A stretch of DNA of 15,564 nucleotides from CAYUNT01 sp964446285. GTDB taxonomy: Bacteria > Sumerlaeota > Sumerlaeia > SLMS01 > CAYUNT01. The notes below the pieces were generated by a model. The model did not search any database. It worked only from the letters and a program-made list of their open reading frames with translations, and had not been told where the DNA came from. Positions 7,771-15,146 of the stretch are shown here, in pieces. Made by a program: the position numbers and the translations under genes. The number at the start of each line of letters is the position of its first letter. The stretch's first letter is position 1. Location: positions 1 through 15,564 of the forward strand of contig CAYUNT010000104.1 in NCBI GenBank assembly GCA_964446285.1. Reading direction: 5' to 3'.

Positions 7771-8840
7771 GGAACATTCTCCGTCCGTGTGGTGGCTTTC
7801 ACAAATTGGCGGGCTTGGCGGATGCCTTCGAGACCTCGGTCTTCTGTGGGACTCCAGCGCGCGAATTTGACCATGTCGCAGTCTTCAAGCACGCGCGCGA
7901 GCAATTCCCGGCTGGCCGCATCGCCCGCCAGCGCGTCGCGTTCGAGCGCCTGGAGCAATTCCCACGACGTCCAGTCCATCGCCGGGCATCCGAAGCGGGC
8001 AGTGGCGTAGCGGCGCAGAATCTCGGCCAATCGCGTATAGAATTCTTTGATGCGTCCCTGGCGCAGCAGCTGCGAATCCTGCAGGGCGTCGAGTTCCTCA
8101 ATCGCCACCTCGTGCGCGGGGCGCGGCGGCGGGGGAGGGAGCGAGGCCAGGCGGCGTTCAGAGGCGCGTTTCCAGGCCCGATGCGCCAGGAATCCCCCCG
8201 CAAGCGCGGCCAAAATGGCCACTCCAATCAGCACATTTCGCAGCGTCCAGTCGAACTCGATCGATTCCGGTGCAGTCAGCCCTTCCAATTTGCCCTTGGC
8301 CGCGCCCTCAGCGAGCGGCTCCACTTCGACGCTGGCCTCGTTTGTCGAGAGCGTTTCGGTTTTCTTCGCGCCCGTTTGGTAATTCACTGTGACGGGTGGA
8401 ATTGTTAGCGTCCCTGCTCGGAGCGGCCGAAGCGTATAGGCAATAGACCAGCGTTTTATGTTCGCAGCTGACGCGCCCGCGCCCATGCCAGCGCCTTTTC
8501 CCGCATCGGCGCCGTCTCCGGAAGGAACATGCACCGCGCCGATTTCGTCTTTGTCCGACACATAGAAATCCGCCGCCATCTCGGGCAATTTCACCTGAAA
8601 ATCGCTGTATTGGGCAGCGCCTGTCCATTCGATCTCGATCACATACCGTATTGGATCGCCAATAGCGGCCTTTTGCGGCGACGCGGTGGCCTGCGCCCGG
8701 ATAAATCCTTCTCCGCCGCTGTTATCTCCGCTCGTTTGCGTTTCCGCCTGCGCCTGCAATTGCGCAATTGCCGGCCAATTGGCTCCCAGAGTCAGCAGGC
8801 AGAGTAAAAAAATGAAAACGGAGCGGGAATAACGGCTCAT
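7758..8840 (-). CDS. BatD-like (DUF4381-type) membrane protein
   Basis: A 360-residue protein commonly found between DUF58 and BatA genes. A signal peptide (1-26, PAIA|Q) precedes an Ig-like periplasmic domain (about 45-175), interrupted by a Gly/Ala-rich loop (about 106-127). One membrane helix (about 200-220) is followed by a proline run (PPPPPP) and a cytoplasmic helical domain (about 240-348). The motifs HEVAIEELDAL, KEFYTRLAEILRRY and CDMVKFARW are typical of this group. It resembles a short BatD and may pair with the downstream full-length BatD on either side of BatA/BatB. ATG 8840 gives a clean signal peptide but has no clear Shine-Dalgarno site. It lies 27 bases after the DUF58 gene. 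The exact family name (BatD-like or DUF4381) is less certain than the architecture. Confidence 0.85.
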   Translation of the reverse strand: MSRYSRSVFIFLLCLLTLGANWPAIAQLQAQAETQTSGDNSGGEGFIRAQATASPQKAAIGDPIRYVIEIEWTGAAQYSDFQVKLPEMAADFYVSDKDEIGAVHVPSGDGADAGKGAGMGAGASAANIKRWSIAYTLRPLRAGTLTIPPVTVNYQTGAKKTETLSTNEASVEVEPLAEGAAKGKLEGLTAPESIEFDWTLRNVLIGVAILAALAGGFLAHRAWKRASERRLASLPPPPPRPAHEVAIEELDALQDSQLLRQGRIKEFYTRLAEILRRYATARFGCPAMDWTSWELLQALERDALAGDAASRELLARVLEDCDMVKFARWSPTEDRGLEGIRQARQFVKATTRTENVPCAG

Positions 8841-8867
8841 AGTTTCGTGCGATTCACATTCATGGCA

Positions 8868-9785
8868 TCATTGCCGTCCGGCGCGTTTGCGGAAAAATTC
8901 CACAAGCGGCGGAACGAAATCGCGATCGGTCCAGAGATCAACGTGGTCAATATCGAGCGAGTTGAACAAACGCGCGCGCGCGTCAACGCGCCGGGCGGCT
9001 TCGGCGCGAAACTGCTCGCGCACGCGGCGCGCCGACGTGTCGATCCAGCGCCGTTCGCCCGTCTCCGCATCTTCGAATTCCACCAGCCCGACAGCTGGCA
9101 ATTCCATCTCGCGCGGATCGGTGATCGTGAGCGCTACCAGGTCGTGGTGGTGATTGGCTATCGAGAGAGAACGGCGCAAATCCTCGGGCGAATCGAAATC
9201 CGAGATGAGAAAAACGACGGCACGCCGCCGAACAACCTGATTGAGGCGTTCAAGAGCCGCAGGGATGCCCGTTCGCCGTCCGTGCGCCTCGTGGAGGAGT
9301 TCGCGCACGACGCGCAAAACGTGGTTGCGGCCCTTCTTGGGCGGGATGAATTTCTCGACCTCTTCGGAGAAAAGCATCAGTCCCACGCGGTCATTGTTCT
9401 GGATGGCTGAAAATGCCAGAAGCGCGCAGACTTCCGTCGCGAGCGTGCGCTTGAGCCGCCGCACGCTTCCGAAATCCGTCGAGGCGGAAAGGTCCACACA
9501 AAAGAGCACGGTCAGTTCGCGTTCCTCGATGTAGCGTTTGATGTGCGGCGTCCCGGTCCGCGCCGTGACATTCCAATCAATCGAGCGCACGTCATCGCCC
9601 GGCTGATACTCGCGCACCTCGTCGAATTCCATGCCGCGCCCGCGGAAAACGCTGTGATACCGCCCGGCCATTACGTCATGCACCAGGCGCCGCGTGACGA
9701 TCTCCAGGCGGCGGAGCGACTGGCGCTCGGTCACTGGCGGGGCGGGGGAAGCGGCGCGGGAGGCGTTGGAATCAAAAAGCGGCAT
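8868..9785 (-). CDS. DUF58 domain protein (VWA-like, MoxR partner)
   Basis: A 305-residue soluble protein of the DUF58 family. The N-terminal signature is complete: GRYHSVFRGRGMEFDEVREY, then GDDVRSIDWNVTAR (residues 63-76). A VWA-like fold follows with MIDAS-type D98, S100 and S102 (DLSAS) and a later aspartate in LISDFDSP (D196). It has no membrane helices, unlike BatA and BatB. DUF58 proteins nearly always sit next to MoxR ATPases, and here moxR is directly upstream. MoxR would be expected to remodel this protein or load metal into it; that is inference from the family. The ATG at 9785 lacks a clear ribosome site. The 85-base gap upstream carries an 8-base periodic repeat. Homologues often begin near residue 24 (LRRLE), so the first 20 residues may be non-conserved. 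Confidence 0.92.
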   Translation of the reverse strand: MPLFDSNASRAASPAPPVTERQSLRRLEIVTRRLVHDVMAGRYHSVFRGRGMEFDEVREYQPGDDVRSIDWNVTARTGTPHIKRYIEERELTVLFCVDLSASTDFGSVRRLKRTLATEVCALLAFSAIQNNDRVGLMLFSEEVEKFIPPKKGRNHVLRVVRELLHEAHGRRTGIPAALERLNQVVRRRAVVFLISDFDSPEDLRRSLSIANHHHDLVALTITDPREMELPAVGLVEFEDAETGERRWIDTSARRVREQFRAEAARRVDARARLFNSLDIDHVDLWTDRDFVPPLVEFFRKRAGRQ

Positions 9786-9795
9786 GGTGAGTTCT

Positions 9796-9827
9796 TTTTT
9801 ATGTCTTTGTGTCTTCGTGCCTTAGTG
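9796..9827 (-). repeat. 8-base periodic repeat between moxR and the DUF58 gene
   Basis: On the minus strand, four consecutive octamers run CACTAAGG, CACGAAGA, CACAAAGA, CATAAAAA, a degenerate CACNAAGR tandem array. It ends 10 bases before the DUF58 start codon, in place of a normal Shine-Dalgarno site. From memory, CACNAAGG/CACGAAGR-type strings recur between genes in many environmental bacterial genomes, so this may be a copy of a dispersed family. No search was run to confirm this. Confidence 0.6.
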
Positions 9828-9870
9828 GTTTTCTTTTCTTCTTCACCCTTCGCCCAATTCACGCTGCGGC

Positions 9871-10923
9871 TTATGGAACTTCCACCTGGTCGAAGAGTTG
9901 GCGGATGATGTCTTCGCTCGTCAGGTTTTCCGCCTCGGCCTCGTAGGTGAGAATTACTCGGTGGCGCAACACATCCGGGCCAATGGCCTTCACATCGTCC
10001 GGCGTAACGTGGCCGCGGTGGCGCAGGAAAGCATGGGCCTTGGCGCAAACGGCCAGCGCAAGCGTCGCGCGCGGACTGGCGCCATATTGGATGGCGTTTT
10101 TCACTTCCGTGCGCCCCGAACCATTTTCTTCGTTCGAGAGGAATTTTACCTTATATTCCGCCGGGCGGCGCGTCGCCATCACGAGGTCCACAACGTATTT
10201 TTTGATCTTGTCGTCGAGATAAATCGAGTCAACCACACGCCGGGCCGCCAGGATTTCCTTCGGGCCGATCACAGGTTGAATTGCCTCGGGCGAACGCGCA
10301 TCCGCGGCATCGGGCGGCGCGGCAAATGCCATGCGGTCCAGAATCGCCCTCTCCTCATCGGCGGTGGGATACGTAATGCGCAACTTCAGCAGAAAGCGGT
10401 CCACTTGCGCCTCGGGCAGCGGATACGTGCCTTCCTGTTCGATAGGGTTTTGGGTCGCCAGAACGAGAAATGGCTCATCGAGGTGATAGGTCGAGTCGCC
10501 AATCGTGACCTGGTGCTCCTGCATCGCTTCGAGCAGAGCGCTTTGCACCTTCGCCGGGGCGCGGTTGATCTCGTCCGCGAGTATGATATTGGCGAAGATC
10601 GGCCCCTTGCGCGGACGGAAAACCTGTTCTTTCTGGTCGTAGATCAGCGTGCCCATCAGGTCAGCGGGCAAGAGGTCGGGCGTGAACTGAATCCGCTGGA
10701 ATTTGGCTCGAATCGCGCGCGCCAGCGAACGGACCGCCAGCGTTTTTGCCAGTCCTGGCACGCCCTCCAACAGAACGTGGCCATTCGTGAGCAGGCCGAT
10801 CAGCAGGCGCTCGATCATAACGCGCTGGCCAACAATGACCTTGGAAATCTCCGAGACCAGGCGGTCGGCGAATTGCGATTCCTGGCGGACTCGTTCGTTG
10901 ATGGCAAGAATATCGACGGACAT
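9871..10923 (-). CDS. MoxR-type AAA+ ATPase
   Basis: A 350-residue AAA+ ATPase of the MoxR class. Walker A is GVPGLAKT (54-61), Walker B is ILADEIN with D117 and E118, sensor 1 is N159 in ATQNP, and sensor 2 lies in GASPRA (R285). MoxR proteins are cytoplasmic chaperone-like ATPases that act on VWA-domain partners, here DUF58, BatA and BatB encoded downstream. Most of the protein follows the family closely, including the LTYEAEAEN tail. About a dozen extra residues (about 259-275, SNEENGSG) precede the sensor-2 motif. ATG 10923 was chosen because GAGG lies 9 bases upstream; the ATG at 10932 abuts that same site and is unlikely. It is the first gene of the Bat run, 204 bases after degP, so a promoter may lie in that gap, but none was recognised. 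Confidence 0.96.
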   Translation of the reverse strand: MSVDILAINERVRQESQFADRLVSEISKVIVGQRVMIERLLIGLLTNGHVLLEGVPGLAKTLAVRSLARAIRAKFQRIQFTPDLLPADLMGTLIYDQKEQVFRPRKGPIFANIILADEINRAPAKVQSALLEAMQEHQVTIGDSTYHLDEPFLVLATQNPIEQEGTYPLPEAQVDRFLLKLRITYPTADEERAILDRMAFAAPPDAADARSPEAIQPVIGPKEILAARRVVDSIYLDDKIKKYVVDLVMATRRPAEYKVKFLSNEENGSGRTEVKNAIQYGASPRATLALAVCAKAHAFLRHRGHVTPDDVKAIGPDVLRHRVILTYEAEAENLTSEDIIRQLFDQVEVP

Positions 10924-11092
10924 TTGGATCATCCTCGCGGGAAGAAAGTGGGGGAGCGGACGAGAGGCGAGATTAGAGGAACGATTGCGGCTGAGAGAAA
11001 AAGGAGGCGGCGGAAGAAAAGCGCTTGGTTGCGAGCGCCGGCGTGGGCGGTTGGCTTGGGCGCATCGCAAGGGCCGCGCTGCTGGGGCTATT

Positions 11093-11126
11093 CCGCCGCC
11101 TCCAGTCCGGGAAACTTGCGCGGCGG
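11093..11126. repeat. Inverted repeat just after the degP stop
   Basis: CCGCCGC (11093-11099) and GCGGCGG (11120-11126) are perfect complements with a 20-base loop, beginning one base past the degP stop codon in transcription order. No T-run follows, so it is not a classical terminator. It may end or stabilise the degP mRNA. GC-rich arms of this size also arise by chance in this composition. Confidence 0.35.
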
Positions 11127-11127
11127 T

Positions 11128-12783
11128 TTATTCCGAGGACGCCCCGCCGGACGTTTGCATCGTGGTGAAGAGCGCCGCCCATCCGCCAGGGCCTTGGCGC
11201 ATGAACTTGATCAGGTGTTCCTCGCGATTGGAGGGCTTCTTTTCCAGCGCGGCGTTGAACTCCGCCGTGTTTTTCACGGGAATCCGGTTCACTTCCATGA
11301 TCACGTCCCCCTCGCGCATTCCGGCCTTGTCGGCATTGCTGCCGCGCGCGACGCCTGTCAGCCGCAGACCCTGAATCCCTTCCTGCTCATCGCCGGTTTC
11401 CATGCCCGGAACTGAGGCGGATTTCGATTCTTTTTCCGAGCGCTTCTTCTGGTCGAACGAAAGCCCGAACTTCTTCGCTTCTCCGCTTGGCAGAGGCTTT
11501 CCGGTGCGCAACGCATCGAGCTCATCATCGCTTGGGCGTTCGCCCAGCACGGCGGTCAGCGTTATTTTCTTTGGCTCGACCTTTTTCAGGTTTTCGCTGC
11601 GAACAACCGTCAGCGCCACTTTCGAGCCAACTTCCTTTGTGGCAATAGAGCGCAGCATATCCGCCGCGTCCTTGATGGGCTGTCCATCCACTTCCACAAT
11701 GACATCGTATGGTTTGGTGTTCGCCTTGTCCGCCCCGGTGTTTTCGTGGACTCGGCTGATGATGATGCCGTTGGGCTTGTCAATCTCGAAATACTTGGCC
11801 ACAGGTTCTTCCAGGGCCGACATTTCGATGCCCAGATATCCGCGGCGGATTTTTCCAGATTTGACAATCTGTTCGGCAATTTTGCTGGCGTAATTCGACG
11901 GAATGGCAAATCCAACCCCCTGCCATCCGCCGGTGCGTGTGGCGATTGCGTTATTCACGCCCACCACATGGCCGTCGAGATTGACGAGCGGTCCGCCGCT
12001 GTTGCCCGGGTTGATCGAAGCCGTGGTTTGGATCAGGTCCTCGATGGCGGATTTATTAATTTCGCGATGTTTCGCGCTGATAATGCCCTGAGTGACAGAC
12101 TGGCGCAGGTCGAGCGGATTGCCCAGCGCCAGCACCCATTCGCCTACTTCGAGGTTGTCGCTGTTGCCCCATTCCACCGGCTGGACCTTCATTTTTCCGA
12201 TGTCCACCTGGAGAACGGCAAGGTCGCCCAGCGTATCGCGTTCAATGATCTTCACTCGATCCCCTGAAATCTCTTCGCTATTCAGGCTGTCGTCAAAAAT
12301 GACGGAAATATCGCCACTTTTCGAGCCATCGACTACGTGCGCATTCGTGACGATATAGGCCGATGAGCCGTCAACTGCCGAAATAAACCCCGAACCGGCG
12401 GCGCGGAATTTAAGGCCGCCCGGGGTTTCCTCCGTCGATCCCTCTTCATCCTGTTCCTGATCCTGGCCAGGCATTTGATCGAAAAAGCGGCGGAAGAAAT
12501 CCTCATATTCGCGCGGCATGGCCTGAGGCTGACCCGGCGCAGGCCCCTGTCGCGGGTTGAAACGCCAGCGCAAGGAGCGCGCCGGCGCGGAAATTTCACG
12601 CTGAATTTCGATGCTAACCACACTCGGCAGAACTTTTTTTGATATTTCGCTGAAGGTGCGCGGCGTCAGCGGAGCGTCATAACTTGCGGAAAGCGCCTGG
12701 GCGCGCGCGGCCCCAAGCGCAACCATCGCCGCAAGCAGAACGACCGCAAGAGAACAAGAGCGGGCTGCGGGATAAAACTTCAT
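11128..12783 (-). CDS. DegP/HtrA periplasmic serine protease with two PDZ domains
   Basis: A 551-residue protease-chaperone for damaged envelope proteins. A signal peptide (about 1-29, ending ARAQA) is followed by an S1C trypsin-like domain (about 40-310) with triad H149 (TNAHVVD), D187 (LGDLAVL) and S262 (GNSGGP). A Pro/Gln/Asp-rich segment (about 75-120) sits where DegP carries its LA loop. PDZ1 covers about 312-413 with RRGYLGI at its start, and PDZ2 about 466-540. A long charged linker (about 415-465) separates them, longer than usual. ATG 12783 has GGGGAG 6 bases upstream and gives the proper signal peptide; longer versions to 12849 are rejected. It lies directly upstream of the Bat operon, which suits a shared envelope-stress role, but co-regulation is inference. 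Confidence 0.95.
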   Translation of the reverse strand: MKFYPAARSCSLAVVLLAAMVALGAARAQALSASYDAPLTPRTFSEISKKVLPSVVSIEIQREISAPARSLRWRFNPRQGPAPGQPQAMPREYEDFFRRFFDQMPGQDQEQDEEGSTEETPGGLKFRAAGSGFISAVDGSSAYIVTNAHVVDGSKSGDISVIFDDSLNSEEISGDRVKIIERDTLGDLAVLQVDIGKMKVQPVEWGNSDNLEVGEWVLALGNPLDLRQSVTQGIISAKHREINKSAIEDLIQTTASINPGNSGGPLVNLDGHVVGVNNAIATRTGGWQGVGFAIPSNYASKIAEQIVKSGKIRRGYLGIEMSALEEPVAKYFEIDKPNGIIISRVHENTGADKANTKPYDVIVEVDGQPIKDAADMLRSIATKEVGSKVALTVVRSENLKKVEPKKITLTAVLGERPSDDELDALRTGKPLPSGEAKKFGLSFDQKKRSEKESKSASVPGMETGDEQEGIQGLRLTGVARGSNADKAGMREGDVIMEVNRIPVKNTAEFNAALEKKPSNREEHLIKFMRQGPGGWAALFTTMQTSGGASSE

Positions 12784-13227
12784 AACTTTCTCCCCTGTGA
12801 GACAGATAGGTGACAGCGGAATCGGGCTGGCAGGATTCTTCCCCCCCAAACCAAAATCCCGCTTCCGGAGTCATGCAATAACAACTTCCATACCATTTTG
12901 TGGAGGCGTGGATTGTGCATAGGGAAAATGCGTCATCGTGCCAGCATTGAGCTGGCCAGCTAATTTCCGGCGAAATTCGCAAGCCCCATTCAGGGTCATT
13001 GCCCGTGGAAATCCCATGTTCCGGCTTTGGATTGGCTTGGTTGCGCCCTTTTGCACCATCGGCGTTTTTCTTCCGTATGATGCCGGTTCCGCCGCCGCAT
13101 AGCCAGCGCCCAAGCAAGCGCCAAACGGGTCCATCCACGCGCCATGCGAGACGCCAGATTTCCACGCGCCGCGCGTCTTTGCGTCAGATTGTCACACGGC
13201 GCGATCAAGCCGGGCAATCGGGGCAAA
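12784..13227. other. Intergenic region upstream of degP
   Basis: A 444-base spacer between the acyltransferase and degP. It should contain the degP promoter, but no standard -35/-10 pair or convincing ECF-type pair was recognised. It holds a cluster of inverted repeats (12940-12977). A run of seven C (12841-12847) reads as G7 on the transcript strand, 57 bases before the degP start. A minus-strand open frame of 87 codons (13134-12871) has a plausible codon pattern but no ribosome site and no recognisable family, so it is not called a gene. Confidence 0.5.
12940..12977. promoter_or_regulatory. Cluster of three dyad symmetries, possible operator
   Basis: Three symmetric elements lie within 38 bases: GCCAGC (12940-12945) paired with GCTGGC (12951-12956); the perfect 12-base palindrome AGCTGGCCAGCT (12950-12961), which shares bases with the first; and AATTTC-CGGC-GAAATT (12962-12977). 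The cluster lies 157-194 bases before the degP start. Such stacking suggests dimeric regulator binding or alternative RNA folds. No regulator is encoded nearby and no known box is recognised. Confidence 0.45.
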
Positions 13228-14166
13228 TCAGCGCGCCGGCGCGGCGCGGGGGCGGGGAGGCCGCGTTTTCCAGCGCCGATGAAACCAAAAATACTGCGAC
13301 GGCATGATTCGTATGACATCTTCCAGGACTTTCACATGGCGGCGCGTCATTTCCTCGACGGCTTCCTGAGCGGGAAGATCGCGGTTCGGATAAATAGGCG
13401 CACGGATCAACACTCGATGCCTGCCTGGCCCCAAGCGAAGCAAATAGCCGGGAATCAGCGGGATATTCATCCGGACGGCGAAGAGCGCCGGGCCGCGAAA
13501 TGTCGAGGCGGGGCGTCCGAAAAAGGGAACAAATTGTCCGGCGCTCCGCGCATCCTGATCGCCGAGAAAACACACATGGCGCCCAGCCCGTGTGGCATGA
13601 AAAATCTGCCGGGCAATGCTTTGCTCGGTGGAGTAGAGGATTTCCAGCCCATAGCGGCGGCGCATGGCGTCAAGATCGGCATTCAGGCGGGCGTTGTGCA
13701 TGGGCTTGGCAAGAGCGCTCAGAGGATAACGCGAGGCAAAGTAAGCGCCAAGCATTTCCCAATTCCCAAAGTGGCCAGTAATAACAAAAAAAGGCGCGCC
13801 GGATTTGGCCAGCGCTCCAGAATCAGGATGTTCTTCGATCGAATCGATTTGTTTTTCCAGCCATGGCAGCCCGTGGCGATACAAACCGAGCCATTCCGCC
13901 GCCATCATGCCAAAAGAACGATAGGTTGCGCGTTCGATCCGGCGGATTTCCGAAGGGCTGTGAGTGGAGCCAAAAGCAATGGCCAGATTCTCGCGCACCA
14001 CGCCGCGGCGAATGGGAACCAGGCGCCTTATCATACTGCCTGCAAAAGCGCCGGCGTTTGCTGCCAGCCCGGCAGGCAATGCCCCAACCGCAGCCGCTCC
14101 TCCCCGAATGCACAGAGCCAAGGCGGCGTCAAGTGAACCAGATGATTTATGGCGGCGTTTTCTCAC
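13228..14166 (-). CDS. LpxL/HtrB-type lipid acyltransferase
   Basis: A 312-residue inner-membrane acyltransferase that probably adds a secondary acyl chain to lipid A or a similar lipid. A hydrophobic N-terminal segment (about 12-45) precedes the family stretch RRGVVRENLAIAFG. The catalytic H-x4-E motif is HFGNWE (H132, E136). Also present are GDQDARSAG (202-210), FFGRPASTFRG and the C-terminal YFWFHRRWKTRP (292-303), all typical of LpxL-like enzymes. GTG 14166 overlaps the stop of the preceding STAS-TPR gene as GTGA and gives the normal family length; translation is probably coupled, as no ribosome site is visible. The C-terminus ends in a Pro/Arg/Ala tail beyond the conserved core. Its presence implies an outer membrane. 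Whether the acceptor is lipid A cannot be told from the sequence. Confidence 0.92.
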   Translation of the reverse strand: MRKRRHKSSGSLDAALALCIRGGAAAVGALPAGLAANAGAFAGSMIRRLVPIRRGVVRENLAIAFGSTHSPSEIRRIERATYRSFGMMAAEWLGLYRHGLPWLEKQIDSIEEHPDSGALAKSGAPFFVITGHFGNWEMLGAYFASRYPLSALAKPMHNARLNADLDAMRRRYGLEILYSTEQSIARQIFHATRAGRHVCFLGDQDARSAGQFVPFFGRPASTFRGPALFAVRMNIPLIPGYLLRLGPGRHRVLIRAPIYPNRDLPAQEAVEEMTRRHVKVLEDVIRIMPSQYFWFHRRWKTRPPRPRAAPAR

Positions 14167-15017
14167 AGGCGGCGAAGGTTCGCCAAGTGCTTGGAGGCCC
14201 GCTCCATGTGCTTCGGGTCGCCGTTCTTCTTTGCCAACTCCAGCACCCGTTCCCATTGATCTATGGCTTTTTGATGCCACGTGGGCTTTTTCTCATACAC
14301 AATGGCCAGATTGTTATGCGCGGGAAGATATTCCGGGTCGATTCCCAGTGCCTTGATATACGATTCCGCTGCATGGTCATAATCGCCTTGGCGCATAAAA
14401 TCCACCGCGTCACGGCAAAATTGATCGATTTGGCGGTGCGTGGCGTCATCTTGCTGCTCATCGCGGTCGGGCGAAACCATGGAGGCGCGCTGTGGCTCTT
14501 GAACCACTTGTGGCACGGCCGGAGCAGCAGAAACCCCTCCGATGGCAAACGCGCCAGGAGGGGATTTGGCAGCCCCAGCGGCGGCCGCCGGGGCGGGAAT
14601 GGAGGAAATGCGTGGAGCACCTGCCGTGGCGGCTTGTTCGTCGCCTTTTCCCACGCTCCGAATCAGATTGGAAAGGGTCGCCACACGATTGCGAACGTTT
14701 CCGGCTTCCTGGCCCGTCATAATGTCGAAAATCGCATCCAACTTCGAAACACTGAGAATATCGTGAACGCTGCGCGATGGCGCCACCAGTATCAGGCGGG
14801 ATTTGTTCTTATTCGTTGTCATCTTCAGCCCGACAAGAATCCCAAGCCCGGCGCTGTCGATAAACTCAACCTTTGAAAGGTCCAAATGCATTTGCGAAAT
14901 GCTCGCATCAATAAGCGGCAGTATATTTTGCTTGATGCGATCGCATTCATCCAGGACCACGCGACCGACCAATTCCACATACAGATCTGTGTTGGACTTG
15001 TAAATTTGGAGTTCCAT
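14163..15017 (-). CDS. STAS domain - TPR fusion protein
   Basis: A 284-residue protein with two parts. Residues 1-105 form a STAS domain of the anti-sigma-factor-antagonist (SpoIIAA/RsbV) kind. The motif DLSKVEFIDSAGLGIL places the phosphorylatable serine at S55. An Ala/Pro-rich flexible linker (about 127-185) leads to TPR-like helices (about 195-284), including AVDFMRQGDYDHAAESYIKAL and LPAHNNLAIVYEK. STAS proteins of this kind switch partners through Ser phosphorylation; no cognate kinase, phosphatase or sigma factor is in this window. The TPR half could tether it to a complex. ATG 15017 starts the domain correctly, although the nearest purine-rich site (GGGAAGG) is only 2 bases away. The gene overlaps the acyltransferase by 4 bases, so they are expressed together. 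A candidate promoter lies at 15100-15108. Confidence 0.9.
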   Translation of the reverse strand: MELQIYKSNTDLYVELVGRVVLDECDRIKQNILPLIDASISQMHLDLSKVEFIDSAGLGILVGLKMTTNKNKSRLILVAPSRSVHDILSVSKLDAIFDIMTGQEAGNVRNRVATLSNLIRSVGKGDEQAATAGAPRISSIPAPAAAAGAAKSPPGAFAIGGVSAAPAVPQVVQEPQRASMVSPDRDEQQDDATHRQIDQFCRDAVDFMRQGDYDHAAESYIKALGIDPEYLPAHNNLAIVYEKKPTWHQKAIDQWERVLELAKKNGDPKHMERASKHLANLRRL

Positions 15018-15099
15018 GGCCTTCCCAGAGGAAAGAATTCGGTTTTATTGATCAGATTCCGAAGATTGAGTTCTGAATCGTTTTGAAAAAGACCCTCTC

Positions 15100-15108
15100 A
15101 GTATATCA
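15100..15108 (-). promoter_or_regulatory. Candidate extended -10 promoter for the STAS-TPR gene
   Basis: On the minus strand, TGATATACT fits an extended -10 element (TG-N-TATACT, five of six bases of TATAAT). The upstream -35 hexamer at 17-base spacing (AAGAAA) is poor, as extended -10 promoters allow. Transcription would begin near 15093 and give a leader of about 75 bases before the ATG at 15017. The surrounding gap (15018-15146) is more AT-rich than the genes. Confidence 0.45.
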
Positions 15109-15146
15109 TGTATGCTCCTGGATTTCTTCAGCGAATGCGCCTTTGC

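Noticed and set aside
9898..11415. 505-codon open frame on the plus strand opposite moxR and the degP end
   Set aside because: It mirrors the codon pattern of the real minus-strand genes, crosses a gene boundary, is rich in Arg and His, and shows no family motif.
12784..12849. Longer N-terminus for DegP beginning at 12849
   Set aside because: It would put 22 residues before a good signal peptide and ignore the strong GGGGAG site 6 bases before ATG 12783.
12871..13134. 87-codon minus-strand open frame upstream of degP
   Set aside because: Codon use is not absurd, but there is no Shine-Dalgarno site, no family resemblance, and it contains the dyad cluster. Left as undecided intergenic sequence.
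13144..14136. 330-codon open frame on the plus strand opposite the acyltransferase
   Set aside because: The opposite strand encodes a complete LpxL-like protein with its catalytic motif; this frame has none.
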